From Oryzias latipes (Eukaryota > Chordata > Actinopteri > Beloniformes > Adrianichthyidae), in assembly GCF_002234675.1 (NCBI RefSeq), contig NC_019862.2, positions 21,262,160 through 21,326,159 of the forward strand: 64,000 bases of DNA, read 5' to 3'. Below, piece by piece: positions 21,501 through 36,500 of the stretch. The position numbers were made by a program, and so were the translations under genes. Under the pieces are notes generated by a model, which saw only the letters and a list, made by a program, of their open reading frames with translations, ran no database searches and was not told the origin of the DNA. Each line of letters begins with the position of its first letter. Position 1 is the stretch's first letter.

Positions 21501-24500
21501 AGTAATTTGTTTTACCGTGCCAAGTTCTGAATTGTGCAACAATAAAACTTCTTTAGAGCAAACTGATGGGAATGTGTCAGTTAATAATGGACACTTTGCA
21601 AAACATTTAAACAATACTGACTGATTTCTGTGAAATTAACCAGTTTCAGTCAACACAAGTTACAATGATGTCACAGTTCAATGAGATGGAACAAATGTAT
21701 ATTCTAAATTTAGATCATTTTTCTGACTACATGTTGTTTGGTCATGTCCTAATAGGATATTATTATTGCTTTTTACTATCCATAATCTGCAAGGATGAAA
21801 TTAAGCAGGAAACTCAAAAACACACCTTAAATGTTCTTTATAGGGACTTAAACCAGTGGGTCACATGATTACACTCAGCTGTCTTTTGTTTACAGCCAGT
21901 GATAAAGAATTCAATGAAAAATATGGAAATATGAAAAGTACTGTTTAAAAAAAACTGTAAAGGTAGAGGAAAAATCAGATTCAAATTTCATACAATTACA
22001 GAAATCTGTACATCTTTGTCATTTAATCTGATTGCTAAGGGAAAATGGAAAATTTACTTGAAGAAAACAGAAGTTGTGTGGTTGCTATTTATGTTTCACA
22101 GAGCCTTCTATCATGAATGATATGTATTTTGATCAGTTGAGGGGTTATTTGTTTTCCTTAAACTGCAAAAGCTTTGAAGGAGGGATACAATACTGACGTG
22201 ACATATCTGTGGCTGTCCTTGTGACTTCTCTGATCTTTGGGATCCAAACGTGCTGATTGCAGTTTGGTTTCATCATGGGGGCAGTCTGAGAGCATCCTTC
22301 TACACTTAAAAGCTGTTAAGAGTCCTTGCATCTGTTTCATATTGATTTCATCACATGGCAGTGAGTGGCTGCAGCATAAGCACTTGCATATATAATATAA
22401 GTTGCATGATGGTGTATGGGTAAGATTGGTGCGAGCTTTTGTCTCGTTTACTATTTCTCCCAGGGTTCGTCCTCACCTGTAAGAAGTCCGCTAGGTTCTG
22501 TCGACATGTCTACCCGGTTCTTCCTGGCGATGCGCAGCATCATTTCTTTGGATCGCTTGTAGTGCTGGGTGGCCAGCAACCAGCGCAGCGACTCGGGAAA
22601 AATCCTGCATAGCAAAGGGGGAAAAAAAAAAAAGGATGAGAAGGACGAAGAGACAAAGGACGATTGGACTGTGGTCCAAGAGGAGGAAGAAAACCAAAGA
22701 AAGAGAGGATTGTTTGCAAGTTGAACAAGAGAGGGCTTAGCACAGCTTTGCAGTGTGTACTGTACAAGCCATCGCCTGGCTCAGAGTGAGAAGACCCCCA
22801 CCCCCCACCCTCTCAATCCCACTGTCAATACCAATGTCTTCAAAGGGTGGGACTCACCAGACGTAGGGCAGCATCAGAACGAAAGGGCTGATGATGACAA
22901 TCTGCAGCACCTGCCAGTCATCTCGGTTTGGCCAATGGTGGCAGAGAGCAGCCACTCCTGGCATCAGTAGCTGCCCGCCCACCTTCAGAAAACTGGCCAC
23001 CATGGTCATGGAGAAGCGCCAGGCTGGCAAACAAAGCTCAATCCCTAAGAGGAGGAAAAACGTGATTGAATGAGTTCAGTGTCATTTTGTAATGGTGAGG
23101 GAAGTTTACAAAGCTTCAGAATCACTGAGGACTATTATGACGTTCCCTTGAGACTAGTGCACTAGTTATCATTGCCCCCCCCCCCCTTTAGGAACTCTGA
23201 ACAGACCCAGGGCTTTAAGAGGGTTCAGCTGCTTTGTTTCCCATCCCCTCCCCTTACTGCCTGTAACATGGTACAGTCCAGATGGCCTGGCCCATATGGC
23301 AAGGCCTTCTTGAAGGTGACTGTTGTAGGTAGGTGGTGGTTAGGTGTATGTATAGTTAACTGTACAATGTGTGTGTAAGGAAAAGAAATTCAGATGGGAA
23401 AAGTAGAGGAATACAAATGAGTTTCACCTAATCCATTCATGAGAGGAATCACAGGAGGAATGACAACAAAAACCACTAGAAGACATACAGACAGAGCAGC
23501 TCCTAACAGCTAGAAAACAATGAAGGGGAGCTGGGACAAAATTGCCTAACTTCTATTTCTCTTCTGGTCCAGACTCCAGAAAGCCTCTCTATGGGTACCG
23601 GAGCCCAGGAAGGAAATTAAAGTGACCTGCGTTCTTAACCTGACCATCTGTTTCTTTCAACCACAAACACAGGGATAAAGACAGTATTTACAGCAGTAAC
23701 GTTTATGAATGTATACCAGTAAACAAGTCTGAGAACGTTTAAGCCAACACTTAAAAAAAAAAGTTATTCCAACTTAGAATTACATTTTTTACGTAGTTCA
23801 TTGCATCAAATCACAAAGTTTACAGAAACTTTTTAAGTAGGTAAGTATGAAAATACATTCCAATAAAATATTAGTGTACATAGCCCGCTTTACAATATAA
23901 GCAGCAGATATGTATATTGACTAATAGATGCGGTTACACATAAGCCAAATGTATTGGGACTTAAATGAGATTAGTGAATTTACATGGTCTACATTTAGAT
24001 ATTTTTGTGAAGAACAAAAATGGGCAGATCATTAACATTGTAAAGGCTCTAGACCGGCTCATATTACAAAAATAAATGTTCTGCCTCTCCTGGAGGACGT
24101 TCCAGTTTGGTCACTAGGTGGAGCTATAACATTACACAAAAACAGTGCTTTAGACCACAAATGGTTACTTTAAAAAAAAGTTTCTTTAAAAAATGTACGC
24201 CTCTGAGTATATAAAAGCTCTTAATTTAGGCAGCAATGTATGTTTAGGTCGACCAAGCGTTAGCATTAGTCGTTCTATAGGAAATTACTTTATACGTTAG
24301 CATCAAGCTAGCGGACCTTAGGTTTACTGCTGTTATGCATTAGATCACCGGAAAAGGAAAGGCATAAAATGTTCAACCTCTATTTTCATGAGTCAGTAAT
24401 TGATTTTTTAAGCTTGGATAGATTCAGATCAATTAGTCAATTTTATCAACCCAGCCCTACTGTTTAGTGCATGATTGATTTTTTTTTTTTACATTATACA

Positions 24501-27500
24501 ATCAAAAATAAATGCTTACTTTTTTTTTTTTTTTTAGAGATGGTGACCTTAAAAGTTTAACCTGCAGTGAAATAAAAAAGTATTCAGAGTGACAACCCCA
24601 AAAAATTCTAGTCTGACAACTGTCCATTTAACTTAGTAATAATTATAATAAACTAATTAGTAATAGTGCATTTTATATATACAAGTTATTCTACATTTTT
24701 AACTTTTGATACTTGATCAATTTATGCTATGAAGATTTTTGAAACAGTGTTATGTCTATTTTACTCATATTATTTTTAATCATATACTTGATTTTTCTAA
24801 TAAACATAATCTGCATATATTTTAGATAACTGATCTGCATTTGCCGTGTTGATTTCTAAAATAGTTATTTTTTACATAATAATTTAAGTAATTCATCTTT
24901 GTCATGTGCTTTATAGACACTTAAGGATTGTTAATTCTGTCTGATAAAAGCTAGGAACGGTAAAATGATAAATCATGTAATAAAATGGTTAGAGTATAAC
25001 AGGGGTGGGATTATTTAAGTTCGCTTCCTTCCACTCCCTTTTAAGCAATATTTAATTTAATGTCAAATTATCCTAAGTTTGATACGTCACTGTATGAATG
25101 TATAACTGATGAATGTAACGTTTTTGTGTATTATTCTTATTTGATTGCTTGAAATAAACCATTTCAAATTCAGAAATTCAAAATTTTAGTAGAAGTTTAG
25201 AAAAGACACACGTCACCAAAAACCTTTAAGCACAGCAGTAGGGTTTAATAATTTGGGCGTCCTCAACCCAGTTCAATAAATGTAACTAGGTTGAAGTGAT
25301 GAATTTTAAGCTGTACAAATGCCTTTTAGGGTCCAGTTCAACAGCAAAAGCTCAGCCAAAACTGGGTCATTCAACAGATTCAACAAATTTACAGCTGAAA
25401 ATATGGAGGAAAAATCTAAATTCAATATGCTGCAATAGCCCCGGTTAAATCCTAAAGCACTTGAAATGCTGTGGTAAAATCTTTGTGAAGCTTTACATTC
25501 ATAGGAACCCAAAAGGTCTATGAACCCGAGCAGCATCAAAGACAAAAAGGGCCTTTTGCACAATTGTTGCTGTGAAAGATGGTTCCCGGTTGAACTATCG
25601 GGTCGTATACGTTTTCATCCACATTACTATCTGAATACTATATGAAAGTTTTTTTTTTCATTTCACTAAGATGTACTGTGTTTTAAAAACGGTAAAATAT
25701 TTAAGGAGAAGATAATATCCTTTGGGGGTTTTCACCCAAGAATAGCCAAGCAGATTTTTATATAATTGGTCATACAATGTGGAAACATTTCTCATCTTTA
25801 TTTGGTTTAATTTGCTTTTACACTAAGCAAATTAAATAAAATATAACAAAAGCTCCACATTGGGAGGTGGTACTGCAGGTAGTGAGTTTTGAGTTTTAGA
25901 GGAAAACTAAGTGCAATAAAGAAGAAAGCTTTTCCAAGGTGAAGTTTCCCAACCTTTTCACATTTTGTGTCAGTTAGGATCCTTGCTGACAGCTTCTATG
26001 TTGGCTTATACCACACACTGTCTTTGTTTTACTTCCTCTCTTTTGGTTCACTGGATACAACATCTCTGTTCACACTGTGGTAATCTGCACCAGGGTACAC
26101 GTGCATGTAAACTGAGACCCTGAAGTGGACCCCAGTTTGCTTGTTGAGTCCACACCAGAGCAGTTTGAGTTCAAACCTGCTCATTAAAGTGGAATCTCAA
26201 GCTACGGTCACACCGGGATTGTAACGCGCCTGCAGTTGGAGGAGGTTTGGTGCGAAACGTTGAAGCAGTGCAAATGTTTTCTCAGCTCTGTTCTAATATA
26301 TTCTTATATGTATGAGTCCCTGATTGGTCAAACTTTGACCTGATTTAACTTGCAATGCATGTTCCAAACGCATTTAAAAATGTCCGTAGTTCTGAACAAA
26401 TCAGCTCAAAATGTACATTTACATGCGTTTACATAGACTTCCATTGGAAGTGGCTGCGGTGTGACTGTAGCTTCAGAGGAAACAGACGACTGAAAAGCAA
26501 AAAAGCCCTGAGTGAAAAAGTTCTTTAAATTTCCCAAAATTAAAACGACAAATTTCTATTTGTAGTTTTTATACTTGACAGTGAAAACCTCAACTGAAAA
26601 AAAGCGGTTCCTCTGGATCAAAACTAGGCAACAATAAACACAAACAACTTCAGAAGCCTTTAAGATTAAGGAAAACAGAAGCACCTCAGTAAAAGCAATG
26701 AATCCCAAAGCAACTAAACAAAAGCCGCTCCCAGGCTCCCCAGGGAGGCGTCTGATCCCACTGACTTTAACAAACACACACTGGCAAAGAGCTTTTGTTC
26801 CAGCTGTGGGAGAATGGATCTTCTTGTGCTGATTATCTCACTGCCCCCCCCCCCTGTGTGAGCTGATCTTCCCCTGCTCCCCCCTTTTTCCTCCCCTTCC
26901 TCTGAAGTGGCTATGACTCTCTGTAAAAAGTAACCCCCCACACACACACCACTACCTCTCCCCACCCTCCTCATCCTCCTCTTCCTGCTTCTCTTAACAA
27001 TCAGCTTCCCTGACTTCATATCAGACGTGAGCAGCAGCAGGCTGAATAAAAATGAAAATAAAATAAAGTGAAACCTAGCCGAAGAAGAGCAAGACGCAGA
27101 TGATTTAATGATCACACGCATCTTTGATGACAAATTGCTGACAACTCCATCACACTCACACACAGTGTGTTGCCCTCGCTAACCTTGCCTGAAGCATGAG
27201 ATCAGAGTGGAAAGACTTCTGGCTTGCTAACAGCACAGGCTCACAGACAGATCCCCAGTCTGTGCTGGCATGCTCAATGAAGCCTACAACTCCGACACGA
27301 AAACCCACTTTGATTCAACGTTGATCTATAGGACGCTCTGTAGAAAAGTAAGTGACGTGGCATTCATTATTACCCCTGAAATGCCACCTTGAAGCAGCCC
27401 CTGGTGGCTCTCAGTGATGTTTATCCTCATGTTAGTGCGAGAAAAGGATGTAGAGGGGGACGCCATGTAACATGGTGGCGCCTGTTAGCCAGAAACTCCT

Positions 27501-30500
27501 ATAATTATCTATTTCTGTTTCCTTTTGGCTTTAAAGATTAACCAAAAATGCTCGATTTGATAAGAAATAGGGAATTGACAATGATAAGAAAAACAACAAA
27601 AACAGTTTGAAAGACAAAAGGGAGACAAACAAACTGGATTGAATTAGAGCCTGCAACGGACTGGCGACACATCCAAGGTGTACCCTTCCTTCACCCAACA
27701 GCAGCTGGGACAGGCTCCAGCTACTCTGTCATCCCAAAAGTGATTAAGCAAGTTTGGAAAATTGATTTGAAGAATTTTTTAAAAAGTAGTCTGTTATTTT
27801 CCTCCACATTACTCTCAACTAAAGCTTTACTAAACCCACACTAATGTATTGCTTTTGTCAAAAAAAGTAACCTTTAAAATAATCTTTTTTTTTTGTCATT
27901 ACTTTTCTGAAATGGAAATGAAAGCGATCTTGTGTGCAGAAGACGACCTTTGGGCTGTTCCAAAGCTAAAATGTTTAGTTTGTAAAAAGTACCAGGAAGC
28001 AGAGGTGGAAACAGAAACGAATCCCACAAGTACAATGCTACAAAGTGAAAGCAAACCAGAGTTAGTATATTACTAAAGTACCATTAATTACAAGTAGCTG
28101 AAAGGGGGAAAAAAACAAGGAATTGAGAAACAGGAAAAAGTCGGGGTCATAAGGAGGAGCTGTTGGAACAAAATCAATCTCTGGTCAACTTCAAACTGTG
28201 GGTTTGTCTTCACTTGCACATGAACTCTGGTGCAGTTATTTTTCTGAGGACAAAAAATGTCTTCCAGATAAACGTAGCGTAGTAAAGAGGAGGTTAGGGT
28301 AAACTAGTTTTCTCTGTGTTTTCCCCCCATTCCATGTAAGAGCTTGTTTGGGCCTACCACCCATTCATCCATCTTCCAAACTCGCTGATTCCCTTTTCAG
28401 GGTAAGGGGGTTGCTGGAGCCTATCCTAGCTAATCCTTGGGGAGGGTCAGTCTGTCACAAGGCCACACAATCACACACAGACATTCACACTTATGAGCAA
28501 TTTAGAGTCTTTAATTCACTAATCCATGAAGCATGTTTTTGACAGTGGGAGTGCCGGGAGAAAACCCACACATGCATGAGGAGAACATGAAACTCCACAC
28601 AGACAGGGGACTTCTTGCTGTGAGGCGAACGTGCTAACCACCACACCACCGTGCAACCCCTGTTTGGGGCTTCACCCTCCCTAAATGACCCTCAAAGTCT
28701 TGGGTTTGCCCCTGGGTGTCATGTGTGAAGTCAAACTGAGTTCGTGGGAGCTGTTCAGGTGTGAACCAAAGGACCAAAATCCTCAGCCTCAAGCAAAAAC
28801 TATAAACGTCTAAAAGCGTCCCTTGATCCTCAGGAAAAAATGTAATGTTAAGTTTATTTCAATTTTTGTATAAAGTTTTAAATTTTAACCAGAGCTTCAA
28901 GTAAGAAGAAACTTGTCTAGCTAACAAGAATAACACAAATATATTTTACTCTGTACTTGCTGCTTCATTTTTTACTAATAGCAGCGTTTGTGACAACTGC
29001 ATGTGAAGCCATCTCTCCATCAGCCAGGAGGAAATCAAAGATGAAGGTTGTGCAGAAAGCTCCTAACAGCGCTCAAAAAGGGCGGCCCTCGGGCAGGTGC
29101 TACATCACGCAAAAGTGATTCATTTGCACATGAACACAACCCACATGAGAGGGAAAAACTAAAGCCGACTGCTTCAGTGGAGGTCGTTATGTGGCGTGTG
29201 CTGCAGAGAGATAAGTGAGATTTAAGCGAGCATTGCAAAAAAAAAGAGAGCACTGGAGGTAATGAAATGGTTTAGATAGGAGAAAAGGAAGAGGGCATGG
29301 ATGGAATATAAGAAGACGGAGAGCTGGGAAGATGTTGCATTTATAGCAGCCGAGGCTGAGAGGAGGAGGCGCTTGGAACATACGTTCTATAGAAGTTCCT
29401 TTCATCTATAATACAGTGTGGGCTTCTTCTTGTTTTTTTTTTTTAATTACTGTATCAACCCTTTTCCTGTTTACCACTCAGGTCCATGTGCCCCTGTGGT
29501 GTTTCAGAGTTTGTTCTCAGCAGTACAGCCTGGGTTTTGTGCTGCTGCTCATTTAGCTGCAAGCTGACTTTGGGGTTAAACTTCAGGTTTTGTTTTTTTA
29601 CCCTTTTAATTGAATAGATTTACATTGACTATGCATGTAAGAGCTCAGCCACAACAGCATGCAGTTAGCAATGAGGCAACATAAGCGAATCACAGTAATC
29701 TGAATTCAAGACTGATGAGCGTCCTGCATAAAACCCCATTGCATTTAAAGTTATAACTGAAAAAAGTTTAGTTATTACAACACAAGTCTGCTCATTTTTT
29801 TTTTACCATCTAAATGTGACTTAAAGGACAATGCTTCAAAATGCAGCCTTGCAAATTGAACACCTTTTTGTCTTTATTTGATTGTTTTAAAAAAAATATT
29901 TGCTTGAGGTATTTTTGTGTAATATTAAAATCTGTTTAATGAATTTAGATCAGAATAGTCAGTTGGATTTGTTTGCTTCGCATCAAATGGCAAAATTTTT
30001 ATTTGGTTTTCTGGTCAGACAGGACCATATGGACCATGTGTCATACAGTAACAACAGTTGCTTGTTTCACAGAAGTAAAAAAATAAAAATGAATAAAAAG
30101 CTAGTGAGCACAGCTAATGTTTTTGCAATCCACACTATTCAAATTTTAGTGGCAAAGAAAATTTCACCAAGAAAGTTGCTGAACCGCACCAGGGTTCCCT
30201 TGCAAGTGACCGGTTTTGCGTGTTTGGGTCCAAAGAGTTTGGGGTGAACTTTTACATCTGAAAAAAATCCAAATCAATCTTAGAACCCACGTCATTGTGG
30301 ATCAAATGGTCCTGAAAAACTCAATTAAAGCTAGATTGTCTGTGCTTCCTATATCTGGCCCATTTTTTCTTTTTGAACACGTCTATTGAAGCGTTCTAGA
30401 AGTAAGGATTGACCTGTCCATCACAGAGTTGGTGAGCAGTTCTAAAATTGAATATAAATAAAGCAACATTTTTAATCCTAACCAATGTAACAAAAATCGT

Positions 30501-33500
30501 TGGACATCCTTGTTTGAGGAACAAGGCCCTTAGTGGTCACTCTGTAAAAGGACAATCAGAAAATGACTTCATTATAGCCAATCCTCTAATAACACATTAC
30601 AGAAAAATAAATAGAAACAGTTGGGAAGGAGGCAAATACTTTTAGACAGTAGTGTAAGAAAATGTCGGGCTAGCCAAAGGGACCCTCTACCGGTGAGACT
30701 CGCACGATGCAGCTGGGAATTATTTTATGACCCAAATGTTTAACTATCCAGAACCACCAAATACAGCACGCATGTCAAAAAAGTGTTAATAGTTGTAAAA
30801 GATGTCTGCATCGCCCTGCATTTAAATTGCCTGCCATTTATATTGACAAATGATGTAACATGCATATCTGCTCCATCTGTAGTAGAATAATTACTTGGAC
30901 AAGGCGGCTGTTTGATGACATGGCGTTTTTCCGTGTGCACTCACAAACCCACCCTTGCATTTTTGCAGTAAAACACCATACAATAAAGAGATAATGAAGA
31001 AATAATGACCTCATTCCCTCCCTGTGATGGATGCCTGTTTGGTTTTTTAACAGTGATCTGAAGTTGGACTCCTGGGATTCCTCCGCCTGCTCGCTCAAGT
31101 GTAGCTGCAGGACTTTAGCCTCTGACATTATCGAGGAACATTTTGCAGGCTTTGCTTTGTGCTGACATGCTCTCACTGTAGGAACACACAACTCGAAAAC
31201 ACAACGCTGCAACACTTCATTTTTGCACTTCAAGAGCCTGCATGAAGTTCAATTTTGCACAGACAGTGTGGACTACATAAACTTTGAGTGAACAAATAAA
31301 TCTGATTACATTTTCCTTTCTTTAGCCTTTATAATCTTTAAAGCTGCAAGTAACAATTATTTCAAATGGGTGATTCATTTGCTATACATTCTGAATTATT
31401 TACAATTATTTTGACTGTTTCTGGGATTTTACTTTTATTCAAACAGTTGTACTTTGAATACTGGAGTAGAAGGGATCTCACAGTTTGCATTTTGTTCAAG
31501 AGCATGTTTGTGTGCTCTTGAGAGCAAATATCTGTCCACACTTGTAAATGAACTCTGGTGCAGGTCAATTTGATGGAACGCTTTTACATTTTGTTTTTAA
31601 TTTATTTTACACCAAACCTAGGATTTTTCGAGTGGATTATCCAACATCCTTTATCTAATAAGGGCAGTAATCCAACAATGAGAAATCGGACTCAAACGAG
31701 TACATTTTTTGCCCCGAAAAGCAGATACTTCCTGGCACATGTTCACCTTTATCCGATAGATTTTGTTTTACATCTGCGTTTGTGTAAACAAAAGACATGA
31801 AAGGGGAGTCACATGAGACCCCTGAGCAGTGTAACCATAGCGACCCTGGTTCCTCCTCACTGAGTACAGATGGAGATCAAAACCAACCTTTCCTTTTTTG
31901 CTGACATATCAGCATCCGCATTAGCAAAGCCAACACTACAGCTGTCATATGGTTAGGGCAAATGGGAAATGGTGTATACATTGGTCCCTGGCTCCATCCT
32001 GGTTCACCTTTCCCCATTTTGTGGATTTTTTTCAGTGCAATTTTGCAGATTTTATCTTTACTTTGAGAATTTCAAGAGAAAAGCATGAAAATCTTATTGT
32101 CTGAGAAAAGTATATAAAGTGTGTAGTTAGGAGTTTTACAGCCTTAAAATGTCTAAAATTCTACATCCTGAATTTCACCTATCACTGGTTATTTTCAGAA
32201 CCTAGCCCTTGCAATAAACGAAGGATCACTTTACTAACGGCACATAGCGCTTTTCTATCTTCCTTTATGGCCCAAAGCTCACTTCAGTCACCGTCCCATG
32301 CTTACACACATTTACACATTAATGGTGGCTCAGCTGCCGATCACTGGCATCAACTTAGAACCTCAGGAGCAATGTAGGGTTCAGTGTCTTGCCCAAGGAC
32401 ACTTCAACACATGAGTGGGCATGCTGGAACCAAACCTGCAATCCTTCCAATCAGAGGCCGACCGCTCTGCACCGTCAAAAAAAAAAAATCTGATAATCTA
32501 CTTCCACAGTTCTTTGCACACCAGAACAGGCAGTGCTGATAATTTCCCACGTTCAATTGTTTTGATTCGCTCTCACACAGCACTCTGTCTGCCAGACCAC
32601 CTGAAGAAATCCTGCCGTTGACACGCTTTGACAAGAGAAAAAAAGAAGAAACAAAGAAGAAAACCATCTAACCCTGCTAGCCTTCCACTTATCATGTATT
32701 ATCAAGCGCTCGACCTCCCTACTAAATCGCCTTTACCTGGATTTTTACGTTGTTGTTGTCTTGTTGTTTTTTTTGGGAGGGGGGGGGTCACTTTTAAATC
32801 ATTGACTCCATTTGGTTCACTTCTGCTCTTTGGTCCAGTTTGAGCTTGAAAGCTGCAAAGCACCTCAGGACACAGAGTTGTGGTCCAAGGCCACGGCTAA
32901 CTTCACTATCGACAGGATTTTGATCAATCTCTGTTTTTAACCGTGTATTTCACCGTCCGACATGGCCATCAACAGAATGTTGATTAAGCCATAGAAATCT
33001 TTAAGGGGCTGCTGTAGACCTTGGTGATGTAGAGGCGTGTCTCAGAGGAATCCACCAATCACAGGCAGATACAATCATTACAGCCCCAAAAACCAGTTTT
33101 GGACACCCTTCAGAAACGTAAACTCTGTTCTTTGGAACGTCATTTTTATTATTTTGTAAATAAGACAACCTGGCTGTAGCAATATAGGAAAATGAAATTA
33201 AACTCCTTGCATTTAACATACTGGACTATTGAACTATGTTTGACTTCCTGCTTGAACATTCAAGGTATGGATTTTTCTTTTATTGTGTAACCCTGAAACA
33301 TTGAGAATCCATATTTTAAAAAAGTACGTCCATCTCTCTGCATTCACTCAAGTTAACTGCACCAAAGTCCATTTACGAGTGAAAGGTGACCAGCAGAACA
33401 ACTGGTTTGATCAGTAAGTGAGTGGAAAGGATAGAAAATGTCTTGTGAACATGGTGAGACGATGCAGGAGCTTAGTATTATTGAAGTCAGAGCACTAATG

Positions 33501-36500
33501 GGTGTGTTGAGGTTTTTGTTCTTTGTGCTATCTTTCTCCCCACCGGCTCAGAGCTCATTTGGGGGCATTACCACCCTTAATTGAGTAGCTGTTATAGTTC
33601 ATTTCTGAGAGTGTGTGAAAGCATAGAAGGTGTAAAAACCTCTAGCAGTCCCCACTTGTTAGAACAAATCCTATGGGGTTTTCCAGTGTGAAAGCAACCA
33701 AAGTGTCATCTTATAAAGTTAAAATTCTGTATAAAATATAAATACCAAGTTTAATTTAAAGTTTTTTGCATAGCTTGACCAGGGGTGCGATTTATATTCA
33801 GGAACATAAATCATAAAACATAAATCGGCTCATATATTTGTTATTTTCTCATTAACAACCACTTTCCCTTTAGCGGTTGTTCGCCACTAAAAACCACTTC
33901 ACCGCATTGTAGGTGTGTGTATCAGCATTTGCTACTGACAGCAATGCAGACGAAGCACCATCCACAAAAAACATGGAGGAGAATCTGATTGTTCTCCTCC
34001 TGAACCTTATGATATTTTTCTTATTTGCTCGGAGACGCTTTTATTTTTGCCGTCTTCCGACCTAATGCAGGACAGCAAGTCGTCAAACTGGGTCACAGAG
34101 ACAGAGAAGTACCGCTGACAGCACCGTCATTTAGACACAGCTCCTGGACTGTCGAAGGTAAAGATCGTTGTTTCAAAAATAGACAGAATGATCTTATGAA
34201 CCCAGACATGAAGATGAGTTTGCAGATGCTTTTGTAGAGCTCTTTAAAATAAATATACCGGATCTCTCAACGTCATCCGTGTCTTCTGTACGCTGTAAAC
34301 AAGACGTTCAGTCAATGCTTCTCTGTAGCAATGAGGCTAAGACGATATCTTCTCCCACACGTTACGGGAGCATCTAATTTGTGAACACATTTTTTGACAA
34401 GTGTTGAGCATTGAATTTGGCACACATCAAAAGACGCAGTGGACATGAATTTGACGCGGGAATCAAGTTCGGTGGGAACGCAGCATTACACAAGGCTTGT
34501 TCGGAAGCGTTGCACTTTTCTCTCAAAAGTGCAACTTATTATCCAGAGGACTTTATCTCTCTTTTTTTCTTCATTAATATGCATTTTTTGGCTCCCGCGA
34601 CATATGTTCCGGAAAATACTATGTCTTTTTTTCTCATTCTTTTCTTGCTGACGTGATGATGAAACCTTCTTTAACCTTTTAACACTGGAGGTTTCAAAGC
34701 AAATTTTCTCCGTGACAGAATCAGCTGATTTACATTGATTGCATTAACACTTTACTACTGTAAAGTACTACTTTACCACACTTTACTACTTTACTACACT
34801 TTACTACTGTAAAGTGTTGCATATCAGTGCAAGTCTGCTTTTCTCTGCAACAGAACCTGCTGGAATTACTTTGCGTAAACAGTTGAAGATTTTCGGTTGT
34901 CGAAAGAATGTTAACACTGGAGCTAAAGCTCCTTTTACACCTGGTGTTAAGGGGTTAATATGATCTTCACCTCTTACTTAAATTTTTGCATCCTGTCACC
35001 AACTCTGACTTTTGCCTTAAGACTAGCTCACTGTTATTCCCACAAAAAAGACTAAATCTGAATCTCAGACGCCTGTGGGTGCATCTGTTTTGTTTGCTTG
35101 TCATTAGAAATCGTTCGTTTGAGATTTATGCAGGAACATCCTCCCACCGCTGAGAAAAACAAAACCATTCGCACTGCCCAGGATCAGGTCTGCCAGAGCT
35201 TCGCACAGAAAATCTGACTAATCACACACTGCAGCCTGAAAGGAAGAGGAGGCCTGTGGGGGGGAGAAAGTAAGAGGGGGGCGGTGGAGGCTGCAGAGTA
35301 GGCGAAGATAGTCCCTGGAAAAACGAAGGCGTCATCAGTACGCTTGGTTCCAAACTGATCACCCCGACTCTTCCAGTTCAAGCAAAATTTAAACACTCTG
35401 GGGTGGGGGATGCTGCAGGGAGGACCCATCTTCGCAACAAACTGGAACCAAAAACAAAGCCCTTTTTCTCTATGCAGATCTGGAAACGGTCCAGGCAGAC
35501 ATACCTGCTTTCACAGCCACATTCTCCAGATTTTTTGGCTGTGTGATACCAAAACCGATAAGATATAATCTTGTAAAGGGCCCCTGGGTCTGTCCCAGAC
35601 ACCTCATCTTGTTGCATGAATGCAGAGGTTGAGCCCCAAGCAGATAAATGCACTCCCCAACTGAGCCCAATTACATGCACAACAAAAATCCAATCTTAAA
35701 CCCATTTCTTCCAATGTTTCAAGCAACCATGTAAACATGTAAAAGATGGTGGTCTTTCACCGAATTCAGCAGTTATCCAACAACAAGAAATCAGAGCAAC
35801 CCATGCATTTCTTTTCAGAAACGGGGATTCTCCCGGTTTTTGGTTGCGCATAAGTAAATAAATCGCAGTAGATAGAGGAACCTGCAGGGTGTGGCGGTGC
35901 ACACCCGGTTAATCTGCCATTTCTATCTTGCAAAGTAAAAAGCGGAGGAGAAGCAGAAACTTCATGCATTATTTCCAGACAAATTAGTTCTCCCAAAAGA
36001 ACGTTCGTCAGCTCTTTTTTAGCAAGAACAGACAAGTGAAAGTTTTTCCATAAAAGGAAGTTTGAAACAAAATAAATGATACTATAGACTAAAACATAGA
36101 AACCGAGATTTTCTGATAATGGGATTTCCAAGGTCATCTTTTGATAAGTCCAATTTGCTTACTTTTTGTGGACATGTAAACAGGAACCATGTCCTATAGA
36201 CTTATATCCACCGTAATTGGGATACAGCAACCAAGAAAAATAAGGTCACAGAAATGCACAAAAATATGCTATATATTATACCTGGAATATATATACCTGG
36301 AAAAACAATCCATTGATTAGTATTCCTAATTTAATTCGAGCAAAAATGGGTTTCAATTCCTCTCTCCTGTCAATCAAAAATCAAGACCGTCAAAAGACAT
36401 GTATGCAGCTTAAGCGCTAGATTCCTATTATCGTCTTAAACTCATCAGAGTTGTCATTATTTTTACATAAATCACAAACTGTTGCTTTTACACATCAGAA

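Noticed and set aside
26714-27163. 149-codon minus-strand frame
   Set aside because: Low-complexity Ser/Arg/Gly composition over purine-rich and C-tract DNA inside a large intron; no motif and no splice context.
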